Assembly (NCBI RefSeq): GCF_001476815.1
Contig: NZ_LDSL01000129.1
Coordinates: 1-39,090, forward strand
Source of the DNA: Pseudacidovorax intermedius
Lineage (GTDB): Bacteria; Pseudomonadota; Gammaproteobacteria; Burkholderiales; Burkholderiaceae_C
Length of the DNA stretch: 39,090 nt
Reading direction: 5' to 3'
Below the pieces are notes generated by a model. The model was not told where the DNA came from and ran no database searches. It saw only the letters and a program-made list of their open reading frames with translations. The first letter of the stretch is position 1, and each line of letters opens with the position of its first letter. Position numbers and translations under genes: made by a program. Positions 8,901-17,116 of the stretch are shown here, one piece after another.

Positions 8901-9428
8901 TCAGGGGCGCTGCAGGCCCTCGTGCGCATAGAAGCGCGCCAGCTCGCGTCGCGTCGCCAGCCGCACCTTGGGCAGCGCCAGTTCGTCGAACATCGTCTGG
9001 TAGCGCTGCCGGTTGCGCGGCGAGGTGACCGCGATGTGGCGCAGCATGACCCACTTGACGCTGTCCTGGCCGCCGTCCAGCGCGCCCAGCCGGCCGGTCT
9101 CGAACCAGCAGCGGCGCACGTAGCGCCACAGGCTCAGCGCCGTGCTCGTCTCCAGCAGGATGAAGCCGGTGGCGCGGGCGAGCCGCTGGGGCAGGCACTG
9201 CGAATAGTTGCCGTCCATCACCCAGCGCTCGGCGCGGATCGCGTCGTCGTGCAGGGCGACGAATTCGGACCGCGGCCGGGGCTGCCAGTCCGTCCCCGGC
9301 AGGTGATAGAGCTGGTCGAGGTGCACGGCCGTCAGCCCCCGCGCCCGGCCGATGGCCACCGCGAGCGTGGACTTGCCGCTGTTGGAGGGGCCCATGATGC
9401 AGATGCGGGGGCCGAGGTCGGTCAGCAT
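8901..9428 (-). CDS. P-loop nucleotide kinase-like protein (FlaR / topology-modulation type)
   Basis: The 175-residue product begins close to a Walker A motif, GPSNSGKST at residues 13-21, followed by HLDQLYHLPGTDWQPRP and later WVMDGNYS. This layout is typical of the adenylate-kinase-like P-loop proteins often labelled DNA topology modulation protein FlaR. The true substrate of this group is not established. The start at 9428 overlaps the upstream DUF2268-like gene by 7 bases, so the two are translationally coupled. Longer upstream in-frame extensions read through that gene and are rejected. Confidence 0.75.
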   Translation of the reverse strand: MLTDLGPRICIMGPSNSGKSTLAVAIGRARGLTAVHLDQLYHLPGTDWQPRPRSEFVALHDDAIRAERWVMDGNYSQCLPQRLARATGFILLETSTALSLWRYVRRCWFETGRLGALDGGQDSVKWVMLRHIAVTSPRNRQRYQTMFDELALPKVRLATRRELARFYAHEGLQRP

Positions 9429-10102
9429 GCATGCGCCGTCGACGTGTCCGGCGGTGTCGACCCATCCTCGCCGGGCTGCCAGAACGCCGTTGCCGGCACA
9501 TCGACGGCTGCTCCCGCGGTGCAGCCCGTTTTTTTCATCCAACTGTCCACTTGGGCATAGCCGAGCGAATAGCCGCAATGGCGCGGGATACCGGCGCGCG
9601 GGTTGCCGAAAAACCAGGACGCGTGGTCGTAGCTCGGGGAATGCAGATGAGGCAGCGCTCTTTGCAGCCACTCGTCGAGTTGCGTGTCGCTCAATGCGGT
9701 GGCATAGGCTGGAAGTCGGCCGGTGACTTGGCGCTCGAACGCACATGCCAAGCCCTCGGAAACCAGGGCCTGGGCCAGCGTTTCGCCGTAGCCGACCGTT
9801 CGATCACGCATGCAGTGATGGACTTCGTGGGCCAGCAATGCAGGAATCGCTTGTGCGTGCTGGCTCGCGAAGTACCGGTTGCTGACGTCGAGCTTCAAAT
9901 GCAGAAGGTGGCCGCTCTCTGCGAAGCCGTTGACGCCCAGTTCGGGAATGCTCTGGGTCGACGGATAGACGATCACATCGAGGTCGGACAGGTCGAAATG
10001 GTCGCTGAGTTCGGCAAGGCTGTCGTGAATCAGCGGCTCAATTTGCATCCTCCAAGGGTCGAGGACGCGGCCGGCGTCCAGAAGATGAATGCGCAGGGAC
10101 AT
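9422..10102 (-). CDS. DUF2268-like putative zinc metalloprotease
   Basis: The 226-residue protein contains the gluzincin motif HEVHH at residues 92-96 (His92, Glu93, His96), with Glu117 in VSEGLACAFE as a plausible third zinc ligand. The arrangement, and the block around AIPALLAHEVHHCMRD, fits DUF2268 proteins, predicted Zn-dependent proteases related to YjaZ. No signal peptide or membrane span is seen, so it is probably cytosolic. Base composition is clearly lower in GC than its neighbours (about 57% in a sampled 60-base line), suggesting later acquisition. It is the first gene of a two-gene unit with the P-loop protein. Confidence 0.75.
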   Translation of the reverse strand: MSLRIHLLDAGRVLDPWRMQIEPLIHDSLAELSDHFDLSDLDVIVYPSTQSIPELGVNGFAESGHLLHLKLDVSNRYFASQHAQAIPALLAHEVHHCMRDRTVGYGETLAQALVSEGLACAFERQVTGRLPAYATALSDTQLDEWLQRALPHLHSPSYDHASWFFGNPRAGIPRHCGYSLGYAQVDSWMKKTGCTAGAAVDVPATAFWQPGEDGSTPPDTSTAHAC

Positions 10103-10206
10103 GCGGTGCTACCTCCAGTCGGGGCGGGCGACTGTAATCGTGCGCCCCGCCTGCTTCCTGACCACCTCTCCTGCCTGGCCAACGTCGTCCTGCACTTTAT
10201 GTCCGC

Positions 10207-10243
10207 TTATGCATAACCAAACAAGGAGATATTCGTTTGTTAT
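10207..10243. promoter_or_regulatory. Overlapping palindromes upstream of peroxiredoxin gene
   Basis: ttatgcataa (10207-10216) is a perfect 10-base palindrome, and ataaccaaac (10213-10222) pairs with gtttgttat (10235-10243) as a near-perfect dyad. This AT-rich block lies in the divergent region between the DUF2268-like gene and the peroxiredoxin gene and probably holds the promoter and an operator. It does not match the OxyR consensus convincingly. Confidence 0.45.
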
Positions 10244-10270
10244 CCGAAGCCGCATGCCCAGAATCGGCGC

Positions 10271-10303
10271 TCCCATCCCATCCCATCGCATCCCATCCCA
10301 TCC
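10271..10303 (+). repeat. TCCCA pentanucleotide tandem repeat
   Basis: Six consecutive 5-base units, five TCCCA and one TCGCA, run from 10271 to 10300 and are followed by a degenerate tccatcc. The tract ends 10 bases before GAGGAG, the ribosome binding site of the peroxiredoxin gene. It lies outside any coding frame, in the predicted 5' leader or promoter of that gene. Confidence 0.85.
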
Positions 10304-10322
10304 ATCCTCAGAGGAGACCGCC

Positions 10323-10964
10323 ATGGCCACGCTGCGACTCGGTGACACCGCCCCCGACTTCACCCAGGATTCCTCCGAGGGCGCCCTGCATTTCTACGAC
10401 TGGGCGGGCGATTCCTGGGTGGTGCTGTTCTCGCACCCCGCCGACTTCACGCCGGTGTGCACCACCGAGCTGGGCAAGACGGCGGCCCTGGGCGGCGAAT
10501 TCGCCAAGCGCGGCGTCAAGCCCATCGCCATCAGCGTCGACCCGGCCGACAAGCACAAGGAATGGATCGGCGACATCAACGAGACGCAGAACACCACCGT
10601 CAATTTCCCGATCCTGGCCGACGCCGATCGCAAGGTGGCCGAGTTGTACGACCTGATCCACCCGAATGCGTCGGCCACCGCCACGGTGCGCAGCGTGTTC
10701 ATCATCGACCCGAAGAAGGTGGTGCGCGCCACCATCACCTACCCGGCGAGCACGGGCCGCAACTTCGACGAGATCCTGCGCGTGATCGACTCGCTGCAGC
10801 TCACCGACAGCCACAAGGTGGCCACGCCCGCCAACTGGAAGGACGGCGACGACGTGGTGATCGTGCCCAGCATCCAGGACCCGGAAGAGCTGAAGGCCCG
10901 CTTCCCCAAGGGCTGGAACGCCGTGCGCCCCTACCTGCGCGTGACGCCGCAGCCCAACAAGTGA
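10323..10964 (+). CDS. 1-Cys peroxiredoxin (Prx6 type)
   Basis: The 213-residue protein carries the peroxiredoxin active site Pro39-x3-Thr43-x2-Cys46 in SHPADFTPVCTTE; Cys46 is the only cysteine, so this is a true 1-Cys enzyme. The long C-terminal part (PANWKDGDDVVIVPSIQDPEELKARFP) is the Prx6-family dimerisation extension. It reduces H2O2 and alkyl peroxides in the cytosol using an external thiol. GAGGAG precedes the ATG at 10323. The next gene starts only 13 bases after the stop, so this gene probably heads the sulfate-transport operon. Confidence 0.95.
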   Translation: MATLRLGDTAPDFTQDSSEGALHFYDWAGDSWVVLFSHPADFTPVCTTELGKTAALGGEFAKRGVKPIAISVDPADKHKEWIGDINETQNTTVNFPILADADRKVAELYDLIHPNASATATVRSVFIIDPKKVVRATITYPASTGRNFDEILRVIDSLQLTDSHKVATPANWKDGDDVVIVPSIQDPEELKARFPKGWNAVRPYLRVTPQPNK

Positions 10965-10977
10965 GCCGCCCGCGGCC

Positions 10978-11556
10978 ATGACGCAGCGCATCATCATCGT
11001 GCCGGGCTGGCGCGACTCCGGCCCCGGCCACTGGCAGAGCTTGTGGGCGGAGCGCCTGCAGGACGCCGAGCGCGTGGTGCAGGACGACTGGGTCTCGCCC
11101 CGGCGCGAGGCTTGGGTCGGCACGCTGGAGCGGCTGATCCTGTCGCGGCCCGAACCGGTGGTGATCGCCGCCCACAGCCTGGGCTGCATCGCGACCAGCC
11201 ACCTGGGCGCGGAGGCCGCCGCCCACGTGCGGGGCGCGCTGCTGGTGGCCCCGGCCGACCCGGAGCGCCGCGCGGCACTGGTCGACTTCGCGCCGGTGCC
11301 CTATGCGCGCCTGCCCTACCGCAGCATCGTCGTGGCCAGCACCACCGACCCCTTCTGCCCCGTGCGCCTGGCCGGCGCCTATGCCCGGGCCTGGGGCAGC
11401 GAATTCGTCCGCATCCAGAATGCGGGCCACATCAATGTGGATTCGGGCCACGGCGACTGGCCGCTGGGCCTCGCGCTGCTCGAATCCCTCACCGATGCCC
11501 CCAGCCGTCTGACGGCGGGGGACCGGTCTTCCGTGCCACACTCCGCGACCTTATGA
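10978..11556 (+). CDS. RBBP9/YdeN-family alpha/beta hydrolase
   Basis: The 192-residue protein is a small serine hydrolase of the RBBP9/YdeN family: VPGWRDSGPGHWQSLW near the N terminus, nucleophile Ser67 in AAHSLGC, Asp124 in TTDPFCP and His151 in NAGHINVDSGHG, a complete triad. Natural substrates of bacterial members are unknown. Its stop codon overlaps the start of the sulfate-binding protein gene as ATGA, so it is translationally coupled to sulfate uptake; hydrolases of this family are often seen beside sulfate-binding protein genes in related bacteria as far as I recall. A role in sulfur metabolism is only inference. Confidence 0.88.
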   Translation: MTQRIIIVPGWRDSGPGHWQSLWAERLQDAERVVQDDWVSPRREAWVGTLERLILSRPEPVVIAAHSLGCIATSHLGAEAAAHVRGALLVAPADPERRAALVDFAPVPYARLPYRSIVVASTTDPFCPVRLAGAYARAWGSEFVRIQNAGHINVDSGHGDWPLGLALLESLTDAPSRLTAGDRSSVPHSATL

Positions 11557-12563
11557 ATTCCAAGATCAAGACCTTCGCCGCGGCCCTGACGGTGGCCGCC
11601 TCGGCCTTCGCCGGCAATGCCTTCGCCCAGAACCAGCTGCTGAACGCGTCGTACGACGTGGCGCGCGAGTTCTACAAGGACTACAACGCCGCTTTTGCCG
11701 CCCACTACAAGAAGACCACCGGCAAGGACGTCAAGATCGACCAGTCGCACGGCGGCTCCAGCGCCCAGGCCCGCGCGGTGGCCGACGGCCTCGACGCGGA
11801 TGTCGTGACGATGAACACCAGCACGGACATCGACTTCCTGGCCGACAAGGGCGTGGTGGCGAAGGACTGGACCAAGAAATTCCCCGACAACGCCTCGCCC
11901 ACCACCTCGACCATGCTGTTCCTGGTGCGCAACGGCAATCCCAAGGGCATCAAGGACTGGGACGACCTGATCAAGCCCGGCGTGCAGGTGGTGGTGGTCA
12001 ACCCCAAGACCGGCGGCAACGGCCGCTATGCCTATCTGGCCGCCTGGGGCTACGTGAAGAAGAAGGGCGGCACCGACGCCCAGGCCGCGGAATTCGTCGG
12101 CAAGCTGTTCAAGAACGTGCCGGTGCTGGCGCGCGGCGGCCGCGATGCCACCACGGCCTTCCTGCAGCGCAACATCGGCGACGTGCTGATCACCTTCGAA
12201 TCGGAAGTGGTCTCCATCGACCGCGACTTCGGCACCGGCAAGGTCGACGCCGTCTATCCGAGCATCAGCATTCTGGCCGAGAACCCGGTGGCGGTGGTCG
12301 AGCGCACGGTGGCCAAGAAGGGCACCGGCGAGCTGGCCAAGGCCTACCTGGACTGGCTGTACTCCGACGAGGCGCAGGAGATCGCCGCCAAGCATGCGCT
12401 GCGGCCCCGTTCGCAGGCCGTGCTGAAGAAGAACGCCGCGACCTTCAAGCCGCTGCAGCTGTTCACGGTGCAGGAACTCTTCGGAAGCCTGGGCGAGGCG
12501 CAGAAGGTGCACTTCAACGACGGCGGCCAGTTCGACAAGCTCTACACCCCCGGCGCGCGCTGA
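11553..12563 (+). CDS. Sulfate/thiosulfate ABC transporter periplasmic binding protein, Sec-type signal
   Basis: The 336-residue protein is a Sbp/CysP-family paralogue of the protein at 576-1595. It has a classical Sec leader ([17 protein letters not shown], cleaved near AFA-QN) with no twin arginine. Matching blocks include [57 protein letters not shown] and [14 protein letters not shown]. The ATG at 11553 overlaps the hydrolase stop codon and the permease gene cysT starts four bases after its stop. It delivers periplasmic sulfate to CysTWA. Confidence 0.95.
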   Translation: MNSKIKTFAAALTVAASAFAGNAFAQNQLLNASYDVAREFYKDYNAAFAAHYKKTTGKDVKIDQSHGGSSAQARAVADGLDADVVTMNTSTDIDFLADKGVVAKDWTKKFPDNASPTTSTMLFLVRNGNPKGIKDWDDLIKPGVQVVVVNPKTGGNGRYAYLAAWGYVKKKGGTDAQAAEFVGKLFKNVPVLARGGRDATTAFLQRNIGDVLITFESEVVSIDRDFGTGKVDAVYPSISILAENPVAVVERTVAKKGTGELAKAYLDWLYSDEAQEIAAKHALRPRSQAVLKKNAATFKPLQLFTVQELFGSLGEAQKVHFNDGGQFDKLYTPGAR

Positions 12564-12567
12564 TCCC

Positions 12568-13455
12568 ATGGCTGGTGTGACTTCGCCGGCGCTGCCGACC
12601 CCGGCAGCGCCGGTCTCTCGTTCGAGGGCCGGCGGCGCCAAGCGGGTGCTGCCGGGCTTCCATCTGACGCTCGGGTACACGATCTTCTATCTGTGCCTGA
12701 TCGTGCTGATTCCGCTCAGCACGCTGGTCTTCAGGACCTTCACCATGAGCTGGGAGCAGTTCTGGGTGGCGGTCAGCGCGCCGCGCGTGCTGGCCTCGTA
12801 CCGGCTGACCTTCGGCGCCTCCTTCCTGGCGGCGCTGGTCAACCTGTTCACCGGCCTGCTGGTGGCCTGGGTGCTGGTGCGCTACAAGTTTCCGGGCAAG
12901 AAGATCGTCGACGCGCTGGTGGACCTGCCCTTTGCGCTGCCCACCGCCGTGGCCGGCATCTCGCTCACGGCGCTGCTGGCCGGCAACGGCTGGATCGGCC
13001 AGTACCTGGAGCCACTGGGCATCAAGCTGGCATTCACGCCGGCCGGCGTGGTGATCGCGCTGATCTTCATCGGGCTGCCCTTCGTCGTGCGCACGGTGCA
13101 GCCGGTGCTGGAAGACACCGAGAAGGAACTGGAAGAAGCCGCCACATCGCTGGGCGCCACGCGCTGGCAGACCTTCCGGCTGGTGATCCTGCCGTCGATC
13201 ACGCCGGCGCTGCTCACCGGCTTCGCCATGGCCTTCGCCCGTGCCATCGGCGAGTACGGCTCCGTCATCTTCATTGCCGGCAACATGCCCATGATTTCCG
13301 AGATCACGCCGCTCATCATCATCGGCAAGCTGGAGCAGTACGACTACCAGGGCGCCACCGCCGTGGCGCTGGTGATGCTGGTCTTCTCCTTCCTGATGCT
13401 GCTGGTCATCAACGCGCTGCAGGCCTGGCAGCGCAAGCGGGGGGCGTCGGCATGA
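12568..13455 (+). CDS. cysT: Sulfate ABC transporter permease CysT (CysU)
   Basis: The 295-residue membrane protein has about six transmembrane segments and the ABC-permease EAA loop ([29 protein letters not shown]) near residue 200 that docks on the ATPase. [27 protein letters not shown] and [13 protein letters not shown] are typical of CysT. Its stop overlaps the cysW start as ATGA. With CysW it forms the inner-membrane channel for sulfate and thiosulfate. Confidence 0.95.
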   Translation: MAGVTSPALPTPAAPVSRSRAGGAKRVLPGFHLTLGYTIFYLCLIVLIPLSTLVFRTFTMSWEQFWVAVSAPRVLASYRLTFGASFLAALVNLFTGLLVAWVLVRYKFPGKKIVDALVDLPFALPTAVAGISLTALLAGNGWIGQYLEPLGIKLAFTPAGVVIALIFIGLPFVVRTVQPVLEDTEKELEEAATSLGATRWQTFRLVILPSITPALLTGFAMAFARAIGEYGSVIFIAGNMPMISEITPLIIIGKLEQYDYQGATAVALVMLVFSFLMLLVINALQAWQRKRGASA

Positions 13456-14357
13456 GCGGTACGACAGGTATGCGCGCCGGCAGCGGCCGCGTGCGCGCGG
13501 GCACCACCGAATCGCCCGCCGTGCGCTGGACGCTGATCGCGCTGGCGCTCATCTTCATGTTCTTCTTCCTCGTGCTGCCGCTGGCCGCCGTGGCCACCGA
13601 GGCGCTGCGCAAGGGCTGGGGCGCCTACGTCGAGGCGCTGAAGGAGCCGGACGCCTGGTCCGCCATCGAGCTGACTCTGATCGTGGCGGCCATTTCGGTG
13701 CCGCTGAACCTGGTGTTCGGCGTGGCGGCGGCCTGGGCCATCGCCAAGTACGAGTTCAAGGGCAAGGCCTTTCTCACGACGCTGGTGGACCTGCCTTTCG
13801 CCGTCTCGCCCGTGGTGGCCGGCCTGATCTACGTGCTGGTGTTCGGCGCGCAGGGCTGGCTGGGACCCTGGCTGGCTGAGCACAACATCAAGATCATCTT
13901 CGCCGTGCCCGGCATCGTGCTGGCGACCGTGTTCGTGACCTTTCCCTTCATCGCGCGGGAGCTGATTCCGCTGATGCAGGCGCAGGGTACCGAGGAGGAG
14001 CAGGCCGCCATCGTGCTGGGCGCGAGCGGCTGGCAGACCTTCTGGCACGTGACGCTGCCCAACATCAAGTGGGGTCTGCTGTACGGCGTGATCCTCTGCA
14101 ACGCGCGGGCCATGGGCGAGTTCGGCGCGGTGTCGGTGGTGTCGGGCCACATCCGCGGCCAGACCAACACCATGCCGCTGCACGTGGAGGTGCTCTACAA
14201 CGAGTACCAGTCCGTCGCCGCCTTCGCCGTCGCCTCGCTGCTGGCGGTGCTGGCGCTGGTCACGCTGGTGATCAAGACGGTGGCCGAGTGGCGCCACGAG
14301 CGCGAGATGAAGGCCCTGTCCGAATTGCCGCCGGAGCGCCCGGCGCCTGCCGCCTGA
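13452..14357 (+). CDS. cysW: Sulfate ABC transporter permease CysW
   Basis: The 301-residue protein is the second permease half, with about six membrane spans. [20 protein letters not shown], the EAA-like loop [25 protein letters not shown], and [23 protein letters not shown] are CysW signatures. The N-terminal 25 residues (Arg/Gly/Thr-rich) are cytosolic and poorly conserved. The start at 13452 is set by the 4-base overlap with cysT. A 65-base gap separates it from cysA. Confidence 0.95.
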   Translation: MSGTTGMRAGSGRVRAGTTESPAVRWTLIALALIFMFFFLVLPLAAVATEALRKGWGAYVEALKEPDAWSAIELTLIVAAISVPLNLVFGVAAAWAIAKYEFKGKAFLTTLVDLPFAVSPVVAGLIYVLVFGAQGWLGPWLAEHNIKIIFAVPGIVLATVFVTFPFIARELIPLMQAQGTEEEQAAIVLGASGWQTFWHVTLPNIKWGLLYGVILCNARAMGEFGAVSVVSGHIRGQTNTMPLHVEVLYNEYQSVAAFAVASLLAVLALVTLVIKTVAEWRHEREMKALSELPPERPAPAA

Positions 14358-14422
14358 CGCATGCCATCCGAGTCGCCCCGTGGGTGTGCAGGGCGCCAGA
14401 ACAGACCAAGAGTTAGCCAATC

Positions 14423-15529
14423 ATGAGCATCGAAATCCGCAACGTCAGCAAGCGCTTCGGCGACTTCCACGCGCTGCGCGACGTCAGCCTGAACATCGAT
14501 TCGGGCGAGCTGTTCGCGCTGCTGGGCCCCTCGGGCTGCGGCAAGACCACGCTGCTGCGCATCATCGCGGGCCTGGAAACCGCCGACACCGGCAGCATCC
14601 TGTTCAGCGGCGAGGACACCACCGACGTGCACGTGCGCGAGCGTCAGGTGGGCTTCGTCTTCCAGCACTACGCGCTGTTCCGGCACATGACGGTGTTCGA
14701 GAACGTCGCCTTCGGCCTGCGCATCAAGCCGCGCAGCGAGCGGCCCAGCGATGCCCAGATCAAGGCCAAGGTGCTGGATCTGCTCAAGCTGGTGCAACTG
14801 GACTGGCTGGCCGACCGCTACCCGGCCCAGCTTTCGGGCGGCCAGCGCCAGCGCATCGCCCTGGCGCGCGCGCTGGCGGTGGAGCCCAAGGTGCTGCTGC
14901 TGGACGAACCCTTCGGCGCGCTGGATGCCAAGGTGCGCAAGGAGCTGCGCCGCTGGCTGCGCCGGCTTCACGACGAGCTGCACGTCACCTCCATCTTCGT
15001 GACCCACGACCAGGAAGAGGCGCTGGAAGTGGCCGACCGCGTGGTGCTGATGAACAGCGGCCACATCGAGCAGGTCGGCTCACCGCAGGACGTGTGGGAC
15101 CATCCGGCCAGCCCCTTCGTCTACGGCTTCCTCGGCGACGTCAACCTGTTCCACGGCCGTGCGCACGAGGGCGAGGTCGAGCTGCAGCAGGGCATGCGCT
15201 TCACCGCGACCGAGGCGGACCGTGCGCAGGATGCCAAGGCGCTGGCCTATGTGCGACCGCACGACTTCGACATCGTCCGCTACGCGGCCGGCCAGCCGCA
15301 ACCCCACGGCATCGTCGCGCGCCTGACGCGCGCCATCGTGGTCGGCCCGATCGCGCGCATGGAACTCGAACCGGTGGAAACGAATCCGGATAATCCGGGC
15401 GCCGGAACGGTGATCGAGGTGCAGATTCCTGCCCAGCAGTTCCGCGAGTTGGGTCTGCGCGAGGGCGACACGGTGGTCGCGAGCCCCCGCCGGGCCCGCA
15501 TCTTCGTCGACCAAGGATCAGGGATTTGA
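14423..15529 (+). CDS. cysA: Sulfate ABC transporter ATPase CysA
   Basis: The 368-residue ATPase contains Walker [10 protein letters not shown] (35-43), the signature LSGGQRQR (from 137), Walker B LLLDEP (Asp161-Glu162) and the switch His in [15 protein letters not shown]. The C-terminal third (from about 240) is the CysA/TOBE-like regulatory domain. It energises CysT/CysW. Its TGA overlaps a TTG that is the only plausible start for dsbB. Unlike many relatives, no cysB-type regulator gene follows. Confidence 0.96.
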   Translation: MSIEIRNVSKRFGDFHALRDVSLNIDSGELFALLGPSGCGKTTLLRIIAGLETADTGSILFSGEDTTDVHVRERQVGFVFQHYALFRHMTVFENVAFGLRIKPRSERPSDAQIKAKVLDLLKLVQLDWLADRYPAQLSGGQRQRIALARALAVEPKVLLLDEPFGALDAKVRKELRRWLRRLHDELHVTSIFVTHDQEEALEVADRVVLMNSGHIEQVGSPQDVWDHPASPFVYGFLGDVNLFHGRAHEGEVELQQGMRFTATEADRAQDAKALAYVRPHDFDIVRYAAGQPQPHGIVARLTRAIVVGPIARMELEPVETNPDNPGAGTVIEVQIPAQQFRELGLREGDTVVASPRRARIFVDQGSGI

Positions 15530-16020
15530 ACCAACTATTCGGCGCGCCCCGGCGCATTCACGGGCTCATCGCCGCGGCCTGCGTGGCCATGCTGGCCTTC
15601 GGCATGTATCTGCAGCACGTGGTGGGGCTTGAGCCGTGCCCCATGTGCATCGTGCAGCGCTATGCACTCATTCTGGTCGGGGTGTTCTCTGCGCTCGCGG
15701 CGGCCACGGGCGGCCATGGCCTGCGCAAGTTCTGGGGCTTCGTGGCCCTGGTCTTCTCGGTCGGCGGTGCCTTCACCGCGGCGCGGCAGAGCTGGCTGCA
15801 GTGGCATCCGCCCGAGTTCGCGAGCTGCGGCCGCGACATCTACGGGATGATCGAGACCTTCCCGCTGCAGCGCGTGGTGCCCATGATCTTCCGCGGCAGC
15901 GGCGATTGCTCGCAGATCGACTGGACCTTCCTGGGCCTGTCGATCGCCAACTGGTCCTTCCTCTGCTTCACGGCCTTCGGACTCGTGCTGCTGGTGCTGC
16001 TGTTCCAGCGGCGCCGCTGA
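15526..16020 (+). CDS. dsbB: Disulfide bond formation protein DsbB
   Basis: The 164-residue inner-membrane protein has four predicted spans and both catalytic cysteine pairs: Cys38-Pro-Met-Cys41 in the first periplasmic loop and Cys101/Cys128 in the second. It reoxidises DsbA and passes electrons to quinone (Arg45 follows the first pair as in DsbB). The start is a TTG at 15526 overlapping the cysA stop (TTGA); the next ATG would remove most of the first span. No dsbA is adjacent. It closes the peroxiredoxin-sulfate operon and is followed by a terminator. Confidence 0.93.
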   Translation: MNQLFGAPRRIHGLIAAACVAMLAFGMYLQHVVGLEPCPMCIVQRYALILVGVFSALAAATGGHGLRKFWGFVALVFSVGGAFTAARQSWLQWHPPEFASCGRDIYGMIETFPLQRVVPMIFRGSGDCSQIDWTFLGLSIANWSFLCFTAFGLVLLVLLFQRRR

Positions 16021-16039
16021 GCGCTTTTATTCTTCCCCG

Positions 16040-16070
16040 GCCCGCACGCGACCAGGTGCGGGCTTTTTTT
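16040..16070 (+). terminator. Intrinsic terminator after dsbB
   Basis: gcccgcac (16040-16047) pairs perfectly with gtgcgggc (16056-16063) around an 8-base loop and is followed by seven T. This is a textbook Rho-independent terminator ending the operon that starts at 10323. Confidence 0.93.
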
Positions 16071-16242
16071 GTGGGCGCGCATGGCAATGCCACGTGCCGC
16101 GCGCCCACCAGGTGGATGGCCGGGCCCCCACCTGCGGTTTGTCCTCATCTCTTTAGAGAGGCACAGCCAGCGAAACGACAGGAAATGTCGCTAAAGTGAC
16201 CGGGCCGGCGAGAACGCCGGGACAACCAAGGAAAGTACGAGC

Positions 16243-16980
16243 ATGAGCAAGAAAGTCGCTTACGTTACCGGAGGCATGGGAGGCATCGGCACCGCGATCT
16301 GCCGCCGCCTGCATCAGGACGGTTTCACGGTCATCGCCGGCTGCGGGCCGACCCGTGACTACGGCAAGTGGCTTGCAGAACAGAAGGCCGAGGGTTTCGA
16401 CTTCCACGCCTCGGTGGGCAACGTGGGCAACTGGGACTCGACGGTCGAGGCCTTCTCCGACGCGAAGGCCAAGCACGGCAGCATCGACGTGCTGGTGAAC
16501 AACGCCGGCATCACCCGCGACCGCATGTTCGTGAAGATGACGCCCGACGACTGGAACGCGGTCATCGAGACCAACCTCAACAGCATGTTCAACGTCACCA
16601 AGCAGGTGGTGGGCGACATGGTCGAGAAGGGCTGGGGCCGCATCATCAACATCAGCTCGGTCAATGGCGCCAAGGGCCAGGCCGGCCAGACCAACTACTC
16701 GGCCGCCAAGGCCGGCATGCACGGCTTCACCATGGCCCTGGCGCAGGAGCTGGCGACCAAGGGCGTGACGGTCAACACCGTGAGCCCGGGCTACATCGGC
16801 ACCGACATGGTCAAGGCCATCCGCCAGGAAGTGCTGGACAAGATCGTCGGCACCATCCCCGTCAAGCGCCTGGGCGAACCGAGCGAAATCGCCTCGATCA
16901 TCTCCTGGCTGGCATCCAGCGAAGGCGGCTATTCCACCGGCGCCGATTTCCCGGTCAACGGCGGCCTGCACATGCACTGA
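16243..16980 (+). CDS. phaB: Acetoacetyl-CoA reductase PhaB
   Basis: The 245-residue short-chain dehydrogenase has the NADP(H)-binding TGGMGGIG (9-16), NNAG (86-89) and catalytic Ser139, Tyr152 and Lys156. It reduces acetoacetyl-CoA to (R)-3-hydroxybutyryl-CoA, the PHB monomer. The C-terminal GGYSTGADFPVNGGLHMH is typical of betaproteobacterial PhaB. AAGGAAAG lies 9 bases before the ATG. It is a single-gene unit between two terminators; phaC and phaA are not in the window, but a PHA depolymerase gene is at 34663-36165. Confidence 0.96.
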   Translation: MSKKVAYVTGGMGGIGTAICRRLHQDGFTVIAGCGPTRDYGKWLAEQKAEGFDFHASVGNVGNWDSTVEAFSDAKAKHGSIDVLVNNAGITRDRMFVKMTPDDWNAVIETNLNSMFNVTKQVVGDMVEKGWGRIINISSVNGAKGQAGQTNYSAAKAGMHGFTMALAQELATKGVTVNTVSPGYIGTDMVKAIRQEVLDKIVGTIPVKRLGEPSEIASIISWLASSEGGYSTGADFPVNGGLHMH

Positions 16981-17028
16981 CGCGCACCTGCGCGACCGCG
17001 GCGGCCGGCCTGCGCCGGGCGCCTGTCC

Positions 17029-17053
17029 AAAAGCCCGCCTCGCGCGGGCTTTT
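17029..17053 (+). terminator. Intrinsic terminator after phaB
   Basis: aaaagcccgc (17029-17038) and gcgggctttt (17044-17053) form a perfect 10-bp stem with a 5-base loop and a T run on the plus strand. The matching A run could also let it work on the minus strand. Confidence 0.92.
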
Positions 17054-17116
17054 CGCTGATGCGCGGCGCATGTCCCGCCGATGCGGCCGGTGGCACGGCT
17101 CCTGCAAAATGGGCCG

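Noticed and set aside
10271-10303. TCCCA repeats as a CRISPR or integration site
   Set aside because: Units are 5 bases with no spacers; it is a simple tandem repeat.
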